Assembly (NCBI RefSeq): GCF_000971195.1
Contig: NZ_BBLZ01000002.1
Coordinates: 62,001 to 126,000 of the forward strand
Direction of reading: 5' to 3'
Length of the DNA stretch: 64,000 nt
From: Demequina soli
GTDB taxonomy: Bacteria > Actinomycetota > Actinomycetes > Actinomycetales > Demequinaceae
In this document: positions 1 to 7,394 of the stretch, one piece after another
Layout of the letters: each line of letters starts with the position of its first letter
Numbering within the stretch: position 1 is the stretch's first letter
Program-made: the position numbers and the translations under genes
Notes under the pieces: model-generated
Databases searched by the model: none
Told to the model about the DNA's origin: nothing
The model's input: only the letters and a program-made list of their open reading frames with translations

Positions 1-342
1 GCCGAAGTACGCGGTGAGCAGGCCGGACGCGTCCGCCATCACCACCTCGAGCGGGTGCTGGCCCTCGCCGAGCTGGACGCCCTCGGGCGCGCTCGGCGCC
101 ACGCGCCAGAAGCCGGACTCGACGGACCACACCTGGCCCACCTCGCCGTCGGGCCCCATCAGCGTGATGGTCGACGTGTAGGTGAGGTACGGGCCGCCGT
201 CGTGGTCGAAGACGACGCGCTGGCGGAAGTCCGCGGCGTCGATGCCGGGGTAGTCCACGACGCCGTGGCCCTCCCACGTGCCCACCACCCACGCGAGGGG
301 GTAGACCTCGGGCGCGAGATCGGACGGGATGACGAACGTCAC
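1..342 (-). CDS. nitrobindin-like beta-barrel heme protein (partial, C-terminus outside window)
   Basis: The first 114 codons are visible; the rest lies beyond position 1. The translation contains a leucine/tryptophan segment followed by GTWEGHG and DYPGI, the N-terminal signature of nitrobindin/THAP4-type FABP-like barrels, which bind b-type heme and isomerise peroxynitrite in characterised members. The GTG start at 342 overlaps the TGA of the preceding 36-codon gene by 4 bp, so translation is probably coupled. The distal heme-ligand His of the family would lie in the missing part, so heme binding cannot be checked here. Confidence 0.75.
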   Translation of the reverse strand, partial: MTFVIPSDLAPEVYPLAWVVGTWEGHGVVDYPGIDAADFRQRVVFDHDGGPYLTYTSTITLMGPDGEVGQVWSVESGFWRVAPSAPEGVQLGEGQHPLEVVMADASGLLTAYFG

Positions 343-449
343 CGCTTGGGGCCCTTCACCAGGCGGAAGCCGACGACGCCGGCGACCCAGGCGGTCGCGC
401 CGAACGCGGCCACGGCGAGCACGGTGAACGTCACCTCGAGAGCAGTCAT
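339..449 (-). CDS. 36-residue single-span membrane peptide
   Basis: A short frame with an ATG start at 449 encodes 36 residues: a three-residue N-terminus plus Glu, a hydrophobic span of about 22 residues (VTFTVLAVAAFGATAWVAGV), then a basic tail ending in KGPKR. Its stop overlaps the GTG of the nitrobindin-like gene. The overlap, the positive-inside tail and the clean hydrophobic stretch support a real gene. I do not recognise a family. It could anchor or modulate the downstream protein, but that is speculation. A GGACGATGCG site lies about 50 bp upstream at 501-510. Confidence 0.6.
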   Translation of the reverse strand: MTALEVTFTVLAVAAFGATAWVAGVVGFRLVKGPKR

Positions 450-515
450 GCGCCGAGTGTATGCCGGGACCCAGGTCCCGTTCCACGCCCCGGCGGTGGG
501 GGACGATGCGCCGGC

Positions 516-872
516 TCAGTACACGAGGGCGGTCGCGTCGGGCGCGGTCGCCTCGGCGACGAAGGCGGCGGCGCCCGCGATGCGGGCACCGGGCAGCAGG
601 TCCGCCTCGGTGACCTCGCGCCGTGCGGCGCACTGCGCGCACACGGTGAGCGTGCCTCCCGCGAGGATGGCGTCGCGCAGCTGGGACAGCGGCGGGGAGT
701 GGGGGATCTCGACCTCGTCGGTGCCCGGCAGCGCGTGCAGGGTCGCGTCGCCGGTGAGCCACACGCTCACGTCGAGGCCGGACGCGAGGCCCGTGGCCGC
801 GACGGTGAAGGCCTGCATGAGCGTCTCGACGCGCTCCGTGCCGCACGTCACCTTGACGACGAGGCTCGCCAC
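516..872 (-). CDS. DsrE/DsrF-like sulfur-relay family protein
   Basis: 118 residues from a GTG at 872, two bases after the DUF4395 stop. The fold-defining start (ASLVVKVTCGTERVETLMQAF) and the later stretch ending GGTLTVCAQCAARREV match small DsrE/TusD-like proteins, which carry persulfides on cysteines. Cysteines in CAQC are the likely active residues. It ends an apparent operon with a membrane thioredoxin and DUF4395, a combination that suggests thiol or sulfane-sulfur handling. No proper ribosome site is seen, consistent with translational coupling. Exact substrate is unknown. Confidence 0.65.
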   Translation of the reverse strand: MASLVVKVTCGTERVETLMQAFTVAATGLASGLDVSVWLTGDATLHALPGTDEVEIPHSPPLSQLRDAILAGGTLTVCAQCAARREVTEADLLPGARIAGAAAFVAEATAPDATALVY

Positions 873-873
873 G

Positions 874-1314
874 TCAGCCGGCCGTGCGCGTGGTGGTGCG
901 CTTGACGAGCAGGTAGATCTCGCAGCCGAGGCACAGGTCGAACACGCCGTTGAGGAACGACGCGAAGGTGACGAAGCCCGTGAAGACGTAGAAGCCGGCG
1001 TCGAACGAGGCGAGGCCCGAGGCGACCGCGAGGATCGCGAAGCCCAGGCCCATCTGCTGCGCGAAGCGCGGCGGGCGGAAGGACTCGGTCTCCTTGGGCG
1101 GGTCGAGGCGCGGGCGCACCAGCTTCTTGAACACCCACGACTGCACGGTGGCCTGCGGGCCGACGATCGCGCCGGGGATGAAGAGGAGCAGCAGGACGGC
1201 CATGATCGCGACGCCGCCGGCGTTCGCGCCGACGAGCAGCGCCGCGATCGAGAACGCAAGCTGGAAGAACGCGCCGAAGCGGGGGCCGCGCGGGTCGATC
1301 TGGATGTCCTTCAT
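874..1314 (-). CDS. DUF4395 family integral membrane protein
   Basis: 146 residues, ATG at 1314 with GGGAGG about 7 bases upstream. The sequence begins MKDIQIDPRGPRFGAFFQLA, typical of DUF4395, and has about four hydrophobic spans in two hairpins separated by a basic loop (KKLVRPRLDPP). Conserved cysteines sit at the end (LCLGCEIYLLVKR). DUF4395 proteins are commonly encoded with thioredoxin- or rhodanese-type genes, as here; a role in membrane thiol redox is inferred from that company and not demonstrated. Confidence 0.8.
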   Translation of the reverse strand: MKDIQIDPRGPRFGAFFQLAFSIAALLVGANAGGVAIMAVLLLLFIPGAIVGPQATVQSWVFKKLVRPRLDPPKETESFRPPRFAQQMGLGFAILAVASGLASFDAGFYVFTGFVTFASFLNGVFDLCLGCEIYLLVKRTTTRTAG

Positions 1315-1346
1315 GATGCTCCCTCCCTGGTAGCCGGAGTCTACGG

Positions 1347-1781
1347 CTAGATCGTGTAGTCGGTGCCGGTCCGCGGCACGGCGGCCAGGGCCTCGCGGGC
1401 CTGCTGCTCCGACGGCGCGCCGGAGATGCGCGACACCACGACGCCGTCGCCGTCGAGGAGCAGGATCGTGGGGGTGCGCATGATGTCGAGCTCGCGCGCC
1501 AGGTCGAGCCGCTCGGCGGCGTCGATCTCGATGTGGGCGACGCGGGGGTCCTCGTCGGCGATGCGGCCGAGCAGCTGCGCGGTGGGCGGGCACTTCGCGC
1601 ACATGGGCGTGGAGAACTGGACGAACGTGGCGTCGAACCCCCGCTTGGCGCCGAGCGTCGCCGACGACAGCGCGCCGGCGCGCTCGACCTCGCGCGCGAC
1701 GCCCTGGCGGCCGCGCCACCACAGCGCGGCGGCGGAGCCGATCGCGAGGATCGCGACGACGATGATGATGCGGAGCAGCAC
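1347..1781 (-). CDS. membrane-anchored thioredoxin-fold protein
   Basis: 144 residues starting at a GTG with GGAGG five bases upstream. An N-terminal hydrophobic helix (residues 2-22) is followed by a basic WWRGRQG and a thioredoxin domain. The redox motif is CAKC in the context STPMCAKCPPTAQLL, and the cis-proline loop is MRTPTILLLDGDG. This places a dithiol oxidoreductase on the outer face of the membrane. It is the second gene of a minus-strand cluster with DUF4395 and DsrE-like genes and may deliver reducing equivalents to them. Confidence 0.85.
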   Translation of the reverse strand: MLLRIIIVVAILAIGSAAALWWRGRQGVAREVERAGALSSATLGAKRGFDATFVQFSTPMCAKCPPTAQLLGRIADEDPRVAHIEIDAAERLDLARELDIMRTPTILLLDGDGVVVSRISGAPSEQQAREALAAVPRTGTDYTI

Positions 1782-1799
1782 GGGGACCTCCGGTAAGCC

Positions 1800-2534
1800 T
1801 CAGCCGACGAGCAGGCGGCCGCCGATGTAGACGAGCGCGCCCGCAGCCAGAACGGGCGCGATGGCCGACGACATTCCCGCCATCCATCCCTTCTGCCGCG
1901 GCTCGCGGCGCGCGAGCTCCTGCAGCAGGGTGATGATGACCGCGCACAGGAGGCCCACGCCGGCTCCCGCGTACCAGGGCAGCTCGGGGAACAGCGCGCC
2001 CGTGCCCGCGCCCGTCGCGGTGCCCAGCAGGAGCGCGAGCCCGGTGTTGAGCTGCGGGTTGCGCGTGATGACGGACACGACCGCGGACACGGCGAGCGCG
2101 ACCCCGCCGGTCACCACCAGGTCCTCGGCGCCGTGCGTGCGTGCCGCGGCGACCCAGGCGGTCCCGGAGGCGACCACGATGATGCCGCCCGTGGTGGCGG
2201 CGACGGAGGTGACGGCGCGACCGCGCGTGCTCGGCCAGAACACCTCGGACACGAGCGCGGCCACCACCATGAGGGCGACGGCGACGACCATGTGCCGCAG
2301 GTGGGGCGCGCTGCGTCCGAGGAGGACCGCGACGAGGGCGAGCGCGCCGCCGACGCTGAGGATCACGGAGGCGGTGCGCCGGCGCGAGGCGCGCAGCAGC
2401 ACGGGCCAGCCGAGGGCGAGCCCGACGATGAGCGCGAGCACCACGACGGCGAGGTAGCGGGGGCCCAGGAAGCCGCCGACGGCGACGAGGGCCGCGGCGG
2501 CGGCGCCGATGGTCGCCCTGGTCGTGGGAAGCAT
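1800..2534 (-). CDS. multi-pass membrane protein of unknown function
   Basis: 244 residues, ATG at 2534. Nearly the whole sequence is hydrophobic, with about seven to eight spans broken by short Arg-rich loops (RASRRRT, ELARREPRQKGW). No transporter or enzyme motif is recognised. It is the first gene of the minus-strand cluster and diverges from glnR with a 56-bp gap, so the two promoters must be close or overlapping. Family unknown to me. Confidence 0.7.
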   Translation of the reverse strand: MLPTTRATIGAAAAALVAVGGFLGPRYLAVVVLALIVGLALGWPVLLRASRRRTASVILSVGGALALVAVLLGRSAPHLRHMVVAVALMVVAALVSEVFWPSTRGRAVTSVAATTGGIIVVASGTAWVAAARTHGAEDLVVTGGVALAVSAVVSVITRNPQLNTGLALLLGTATGAGTGALFPELPWYAGAGVGLLCAVIITLLQELARREPRQKGWMAGMSSAIAPVLAAGALVYIGGRLLVG

Positions 2535-2590
2535 GGGCGTTAGTGTCTCAGACCTGGCACCGCTAGAGTGAAGCGCGATCGGAGGTGGCG

Positions 2591-3295
2591 ATGGCAGACC
2601 TGCTCGTGCTCACGCCGTCGGGTGACGGCGCGGCCGACGTCCTTCCTGCGCTCGCGCTCCTGTCCCACCGTACCCGCGTCGTCGCTCCTGAGCCCTCCGC
2701 GATGCTCGACGCCATGGACGCGGACGTGCTCGTCGTGGATGCCCGCACGGACCTGGTCGAGGCGCGCAACAACTGCAACCTCATCCAGGTCACCGGCGTC
2801 GCCGTGCCGCTGCTGCTGGTGCTGCGCGAGGGTGGCATGTCCATCGTCAACGCGGACTGGGGCGCGGCGGACGTGGTGCTCGCCGAGGCGTCGCCCGCGG
2901 AGGTGGAGGCGCGTATCCGGCTGCTCATCGGCCGCGCGAACGCCGCGGACCCTCTGGACCGCGTCGCCGAGTTCTCCTCGGGCGACCTCACGGTCGACGT
3001 GGGCGGGTACACCGCACGCCTCAAGGGTGTGCCGCTCGACCTCACCTACAAGGAGTTCGAGCTCCTCAAGTACCTCATGCAGCACCCCGGCCGCGTGTAC
3101 ACCCGCGACCAGCTGCTGCAGGAGGTGTGGGGCTTCGACTACTACGGCGGCACGCGCACCGTCGACGTCCACGTGCGCCGCCTGCGCGCCAAGCTGGGGG
3201 CCGAGCATGAGCAGCTCATCGGCACGGTGCGCAACGTCGGATACCGCTTCGATCCACCCCAGCCGCAGCGCGCGGGCGTCCAGGAGACCGTGTAA
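2591..3295 (+). CDS. glnR: GlnR-type orphan response regulator
   Basis: 234 residues. I chose ATG 2591 because GGAGG at 2581-2585 is five bases upstream; a GTG two codons earlier overlaps that site. The N-terminal half is an atypical receiver ([42 protein letters not shown]) that closely follows actinobacterial GlnR. The C-terminal half is an OmpR/PhoB winged helix ([45 protein letters not shown]). GlnR controls nitrogen assimilation genes and acts without a cognate kinase. No kinase gene is adjacent, as expected. Confidence 0.92.
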   Translation: MADLLVLTPSGDGAADVLPALALLSHRTRVVAPEPSAMLDAMDADVLVVDARTDLVEARNNCNLIQVTGVAVPLLLVLREGGMSIVNADWGAADVVLAEASPAEVEARIRLLIGRANAADPLDRVAEFSSGDLTVDVGGYTARLKGVPLDLTYKEFELLKYLMQHPGRVYTRDQLLQEVWGFDYYGGTRTVDVHVRRLRAKLGAEHEQLIGTVRNVGYRFDPPQPQRAGVQETV

Positions 3296-3347
3296 CGCTC
3301 CCCGATAGGATGGTCGGCATCCCCCGCCGCCGACCGCCTGGAGCGTC

Positions 3348-4697
3348 ATGACACGGAATTCCGCCACCCGACTTTTCTCGCGGCTGACGCCGTCGACCGA
3401 GCGGACGCTCGTCGACGTGCTGCGCACCGAGAGGGCCGGCGGGATCCTGCTGCTCGTCGGCACGGCGGCCGCGCTCATCTTCGCGAACACCCCGCTGCGC
3501 GGGTTCTACGAGCGGCTCAGCGAGTTGACGCTCGGCCCGCACGCGCTCCACCTCGACCTCAGCGTCGCGGACTGGGCCAAGGACGGGCTGCTCGCGGTCT
3601 TCTTCTTCGTGATCGGGCTCGAGCTCAAGCGCGAGATCGTCGCCGGTGAGCTGCGCAGGCCCGCGACCGCCGTGGTGCCCATCGTCGCCGCGATCGGCGG
3701 CATGGTGATGCCGGCGCTCCTGTACCTGGGCGTCAACACCGTCTTCGCCGGGGGATCCACGGACGGGTGGGCCGTGCCGACCGCCACGGACATCGCGTTC
3801 GCGATCGCGGTCCTCGCGGTGGTGGGGCGGTGGTTGCCCAACGCGCTGCGCGCGTTCCTGCTCACCCTCGCGGTGGTGGACGACCTGCTCGCGATCATCA
3901 TCATCGCCGTCTTCTTCTCGAGCGACCTCCACTTCCAGTGGCTGGCCGCGTCGCTCGTGTGCATCGTCGTGTTCGGCCTCCTGCTGCGCAAGGGCTGGGG
4001 TCACCCCGCCGTGCTGTTCCCGCTCGCGTTCGTGGCCTGGGCGACGATGCACGCGTCCGGCGTCCACGCGACCATCGCCGGCGTCGCGCTCGGCCTCATG
4101 GTGCCCGCGGTCGCCCGCAAGGGCGAGCGGACGTCGCTGGCCGAGCACTGGGAGCACGTGTGGCGCCCGGTCTCGGCCGCCGTCGCCGTGCCCGTGTTCG
4201 CGTTCTTCGCGGCCGGCGTGACGATCGACGCCGCCGCGATCTCGACCGTCGCGCACGACCCGGTGGCGCACGGCGTCATCGCCGGCCTCGTGATCGGCAA
4301 GCCGCTCGGGATCGTGCTCGCGACGTGGCTGGTCGCGACCTTCACGAGGGCGAAGCTCGACCGTGGCCTGTCGTGGCTCGACGTCACCGGCATGGGGATG
4401 CTCGCCGGCATCGGCTTCACGGTGTCGCTGCTCATCGGCGAGCTCGCGTTCACCTCCGACCCGGACCGCGTCGAGGCGGTCAAGCTGGCCGTGCTCTTCG
4501 CGTCGGTGCTCTCGGCCGTGCTCGGCGCGACGATGCTGTTCTTCCGCGACCGCTTCTACCGGCGGCTCTACGAGCGCAGGTCCACGCCGGTGCCGCTGCC
4601 GTCGAACCGGATGGCCAAGCCCGAGGACCTCGGCCGGAGCGTCGGGGTGGACCCCGCCGAGGTCGGCATCGAGGGCGCCGGCCCGCAGCCCGAATAG
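3348..4697 (+). CDS. nhaA: NhaA Na+/H+ antiporter
   Basis: 449 residues, ATG at 3348. It has the diagnostic NhaA pattern: RTERAGGILLLVGTAAALI at the start, FFFVIGLELKREIVAGELR, the ATDIAFA segment and paired ion-binding aspartates D178-D179 in LAVVDDLLAIII. About twelve membrane spans can be traced. The C-terminal tail of about 50 residues (RRSTPVPLPSNRMAKPEDLG onward) is hydrophilic and longer than in E. coli NhaA (388 residues). Electrogenic exchange of Na+ for 2 H+ in pH and sodium homeostasis is the family role. It stands alone between glnR and nth. Confidence 0.95.
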   Translation: MTRNSATRLFSRLTPSTERTLVDVLRTERAGGILLLVGTAAALIFANTPLRGFYERLSELTLGPHALHLDLSVADWAKDGLLAVFFFVIGLELKREIVAGELRRPATAVVPIVAAIGGMVMPALLYLGVNTVFAGGSTDGWAVPTATDIAFAIAVLAVVGRWLPNALRAFLLTLAVVDDLLAIIIIAVFFSSDLHFQWLAASLVCIVVFGLLLRKGWGHPAVLFPLAFVAWATMHASGVHATIAGVALGLMVPAVARKGERTSLAEHWEHVWRPVSAAVAVPVFAFFAAGVTIDAAAISTVAHDPVAHGVIAGLVIGKPLGIVLATWLVATFTRAKLDRGLSWLDVTGMGMLAGIGFTVSLLIGELAFTSDPDRVEAVKLAVLFASVLSAVLGATMLFFRDRFYRRLYERRSTPVPLPSNRMAKPEDLGRSVGVDPAEVGIEGAGPQPE

Positions 4698-4723
4698 AGA
4701 GGTGGCCGGCGGCGCCGCGGGCC

Positions 4724-5428
4724 TCAGCCGTCCGCGCGCACCCGTGCGCCCGGCGCGGACGGGCACAGCGCCGCGATCTCGCAATGGGCGCAGTCGGGCT
4801 TGCGCGCCATGCACCGGCGCCGCCCGTGGAAGATCACCCGATGCGACCACAGGGTCCACTCGCGCCGCTCGATGAGCGCCATGAGGTCCCGCTCGACCAC
4901 CACCGGGTCCTCGTTGACGGTGAGCCCGAGCCGCCGCGCGAGCCGGCCCATGTGCGTGTCGACCGTGATGCCCGGGATGTCGAACGCGTTGCCGAGCACC
5001 ACGTTCGCGGTCTTGCGGCCCACCCCCCTCAGCGTCACCAGGTCGCGCTGGCGTCCGGGCACCTCGCCCTCGAAGCGCTCGACCAGGTCGCGCGACAGCC
5101 CCAGCAGCGACTCGGCCTTGGCGCGGTAGAAGCCGGTGGGACGGATCAGCGCCTCGAGCTCGTCGCGGTCGGCGGCCGCCATCGTGCCGGCGTCCGGGTA
5201 GCGCGCGAACAGCGCGGGGGTGACCTGGTTGACGCGCACGTCGGTGCACTGGGCGCTCAGCACCGTCGCGACGAGCAGCTCGAAGGGGTTGCGGTGGTCC
5301 AGCTCGCAGTGCGCGTCCGGGTACACCTCGGCGAGCGCGCGGTTGACGGCGCGGGCCCGTCGCACGAGCGCGACCGGCGGCGTCGCCTGGGTCGACGAGG
5401 CGACGGTGAGCGGGGTGCGTGCGGCCAT
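4724..5428 (-). CDS. nth: endonuclease III
   Basis: 234 residues, ATG at 5428. A bifunctional DNA glycosylase/AP lyase for oxidised pyrimidines. Visible features are the helix-hairpin-helix [13 protein letters not shown] carrying the catalytic Lys, [15 protein letters not shown] with the catalytic Asp, and the 4Fe-4S cluster cysteines in [11 protein letters not shown] with a fourth Cys six residues later. The first 25 residues are a poorly ordered extension. It is convergent with nhaA and divergent from the RsiG-like/crp pair, matching nth-crp synteny in other Actinobacteria. Confidence 0.95.
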   Translation of the reverse strand: MAARTPLTVASSTQATPPVALVRRARAVNRALAEVYPDAHCELDHRNPFELLVATVLSAQCTDVRVNQVTPALFARYPDAGTMAAADRDELEALIRPTGFYRAKAESLLGLSRDLVERFEGEVPGRQRDLVTLRGVGRKTANVVLGNAFDIPGITVDTHMGRLARRLGLTVNEDPVVVERDLMALIERREWTLWSHRVIFHGRRRCMARKPDCAHCEIAALCPSAPGARVRADG

Positions 5429-5525
5429 GGGCTCACCCTAGCGAGCCCTCAAGCGCCGCCGCCCCGAGGCCGATACAAGCGGTGAGATGGGCGCGCGGGG
5501 CGCGTCCGCGACAGGGGAGGTGCGG

Positions 5526-5930
5526 GTGTCCACAGCCATCGCGGCCGATGTCGTCGCCGACCTTCGTCAGCGACGTCGCGATATGCGTCGGGAGCTGGCG
5601 CGCGTGCGCTGGTGGCGACGCCTCGTGCATGCCCGGCGCGACCTCGCGGTCGCGTTCCTCGCGCAGCCGGGGGAGGACGTGGCGGCGGGGCTCGACCTGT
5701 CGTGGGAGGCGCTCGCGGCGGGCGCGCCCACGTCCACCGAGCTGGCGCGCGCGGTGTGGCCCGACACGGCCGCGCTCGGGGTCGGCGGGCTCGAGGAGCT
5801 GGAGGCGCTCGACGCGCGGCTCGCCGAGTACGAGGCCCGGGTGGCCGCGACCCTTGATAATGTGACGGCCCAGATGGTGCGCGCCCTCACGGACGCGCAT
5901 CGTGCGGAGACGGCGACCAAGGAGGGCTGA
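5526..5930 (+). CDS. RsiG-like small helical protein
   Basis: 134 residues from GTG 5526, preceded by GGAGG at 5516-5520; an earlier in-frame start lacks a ribosome site. Almost all helix: an Arg-rich N-terminal helix (RQRRRDMRRELARVRWWRRLVHARRDL) shows the R-x3-H-x3-D spacing resembling the R-x3-Q-x3-D part of the c-di-GMP-binding RsiG helix, but the expected upstream Glu and Ser are not present. It ends one base before the crp start, with the crp ribosome site inside its last codons, so the two are co-transcribed. RsiG assignment is tentative; a generic coiled coil is the alternative. Confidence 0.55.
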   Translation: MSTAIAADVVADLRQRRRDMRRELARVRWWRRLVHARRDLAVAFLAQPGEDVAAGLDLSWEALAAGAPTSTELARAVWPDTAALGVGGLEELEALDARLAEYEARVAATLDNVTAQMVRALTDAHRAETATKEG

Positions 5931-5931
5931 C

Positions 5932-6624
5932 ATGGCCGAGGCGGCCCGCGAGGAGCAGCTGCTGCGGTCGTCGCCGCTGTTCGGCGGCATGGACGCCGCG
6001 ACCGCCCGGTCGCTGATCTCCCAGATGCGGCGCCGCGAGCTGGTGCGCGGCGAGAACATCTTCGTGGAGGGCGACGACGGCCACGCGCTGTACGTCGTCG
6101 TCAAGGGCAAGGTCAAGCTGGCCCGCACGGCGCGCGACGGCCGTGAGAACCTCCTGGCCCTGGTGGGCGTCGGCGACATGCTCGGCGAGCTGTCGGTGTT
6201 CGACCCGGGCCCGCGCCTGTCGCGCGCCCACACGGTCGAGGACACCGTGGTCTACGAGCTGCCCAAGCAGGTGCTCGACATCTGGCTCGACGACCACCTC
6301 GAGATGTCGCGCCACATGCTGCGCGCGCTCGCGCAGCGCATCCGCCGCCAGTCCAACACGATGGCGGACCTGGTCTTCTCGGATGTGCCTGGCCGCGTCG
6401 CCAAGGCGATCCTCGACCTGGGGCACCGGTTCGGCCGCATGGAGCGCGGGCACGTGACGGTGCGTCACGGCCTCACGCAGGAGGAGCTCGCGCAGCTGGT
6501 GGGCGCCTCGCGTGAGACGGTCAACAAGGCGCTCGCCGACTTCGCGTCGCGCGGCTGGATCGACGTCCACATCGGCGCCGTCGAGGTCTACGAGCCCGAG
6601 CGGCTGCGCGCCCGCTCCCGCTGA
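5932..6624 (+). CDS. crp: Crp/GlxR-type cyclic-nucleotide-responsive regulator
   Basis: 230 residues, ATG 5932 with AAGGAGGG about 5 bases upstream. An N-terminal cyclic nucleotide-binding beta-roll (residues ~15-120) contains GELSVFDPGPRLSRAHT, the phosphate-binding cassette. A long dimer helix and a C-terminal winged helix follow (LTQEELAQLVGASRETVNKA). In Corynebacterium and Mycobacterium the homologues (GlxR, Crp) are global cAMP-dependent regulators of carbon metabolism and also lie next to nth. The gene ends 67 bp from the convergent ridA-type gene, with an inverted GGACGATGCG pair between. Confidence 0.93.
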   Translation: MAEAAREEQLLRSSPLFGGMDAATARSLISQMRRRELVRGENIFVEGDDGHALYVVVKGKVKLARTARDGRENLLALVGVGDMLGELSVFDPGPRLSRAHTVEDTVVYELPKQVLDIWLDDHLEMSRHMLRALAQRIRRQSNTMADLVFSDVPGRVAKAILDLGHRFGRMERGHVTVRHGLTQEELAQLVGASRETVNKALADFASRGWIDVHIGAVEVYEPERLRARSR

Positions 6625-6649
6625 CCCCGCCGCCAGGCGGCCGGGGAGG

Positions 6650-6685
6650 GGACGATGCGCGACCCGGGTGAGGCACGCATCGTCC
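6650..6685. repeat. inverted pair of GGACGATGCG sites between convergent genes
   Basis: GGACGATGCG at 6650-6659 and its complement at 6676-6685 form a perfect 10-bp stem with a 16-base loop in the 66-bp gap between crp and the ridA-type gene. It could serve as a bidirectional terminator here, but no T-run follows on either strand. The same 10-mer recurs across the window, so termination is not its general purpose. Confidence 0.85.
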
Positions 6686-6690
6686 GCCTG

Positions 6691-7164
6691 TCAGAGGACG
6701 CGCAGCGCGACGGTGATCTCCACCTCGACGGGAGCGCCGAGCGGCAGCGCGGCGACGCCGACGGCGGAGCGGGCGTGCCGCCCGGCCTCGCCGAAGACCT
6801 CCACCATGAGGCTGGAGGCGCCGTTGAGGACCGCGGGCTGGGCCGTGAAGCCGGGCGCCGACGCGACGAAGCCCGTCACCTTGACGACCGACTCGACGTT
6901 GTCGAGGCCGCCGGCGGCCTGCGCGACCGCGGCGAGCGCGTTGAGGGCGCACTGGCGCGCGCACTCCGTGGCACGCTCGGGCGTGACGTCGCCCGCGCGC
7001 TGGCCGACGAGGCCCACGGCGAGCAGGTCGCCGTCGGCCAGGGGCAGCTGGCCCGACGTGTGGACGAGGTCGCCGTGACGGCGGGCGGGCACGTACGTCC
7101 CGACGGGCGTCGCGACCTCCGGGAGCGTGAGCCCGAGCGCCGCGAGACGCTGGGTCGCGGACAC
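6691..7164 (-). CDS. RidA/YjgF/UK114 family protein
   Basis: 157 residues from GTG 7164, placed four bases after the DUF4177 stop. The sequence shows YVPARRHGDLVHTSGQLPLADG, an internal region with GGLDNVESVVKVTGFVASA, and the C-terminal RSAVGVAALPLGAPVEVEI with the conserved Arg. RidA enzymes deaminate reactive enamine/imine intermediates. This longer type with the VGLVG insertion is like the mycobacterial homologue found near crp. Co-transcribed with the DUF4177 gene. Confidence 0.9.
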   Translation of the reverse strand: MSATQRLAALGLTLPEVATPVGTYVPARRHGDLVHTSGQLPLADGDLLAVGLVGQRAGDVTPERATECARQCALNALAAVAQAAGGLDNVESVVKVTGFVASAPGFTAQPAVLNGASSLMVEVFGEAGRHARSAVGVAALPLGAPVEVEITVALRVL

Positions 7165-7166
7165 GG

Positions 7167-7325
7167 CTACTTCTCCCCGGTGGGGCGCTTGAGGTAGGCG
7201 ACGAGGCCGCCGGTGGGGCCGGTCACGACCTGCACGAGCTCCCAGCCGTCCTCCCCCCACTGGTCGAGGATCTGCTTGGTCACGTGGTCGATGAGCGGCA
7301 CGGTGGCGTATTCCCAAGTGGTCAT
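7167..7325 (-). CDS. DUF4177 small protein
   Basis: 52 residues, ATG at 7325: starts MTTWEYATVPLIDH and contains WGEDGWELVQVV, the pattern of the DUF4177 family of small soluble proteins. It lies directly upstream of the ridA-type gene with a four-base gap, the same arrangement as in Mycobacterium near ponA2. It diverges from ponA2 across a 69-bp gap. Function unknown. Confidence 0.85.
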   Translation of the reverse strand: MTTWEYATVPLIDHVTKQILDQWGEDGWELVQVVTGPTGGLVAYLKRPTGEK

Positions 7326-7394
7326 GGTGCCGAGCCTAGCCGCGCCCGGCCGGGCCGGGAGGGGCTCTCAGGAGCCTCCCTTACCATTGGCTCC

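Noticed and set aside
55-1350. Long plus-strand open frame of 431 codons across the thioredoxin/DUF4395 cluster
   Set aside because: It is a high-GC antisense shadow: its product is rich in Ala/Arg without any family pattern, while the minus strand encodes recognised families with ribosome sites.
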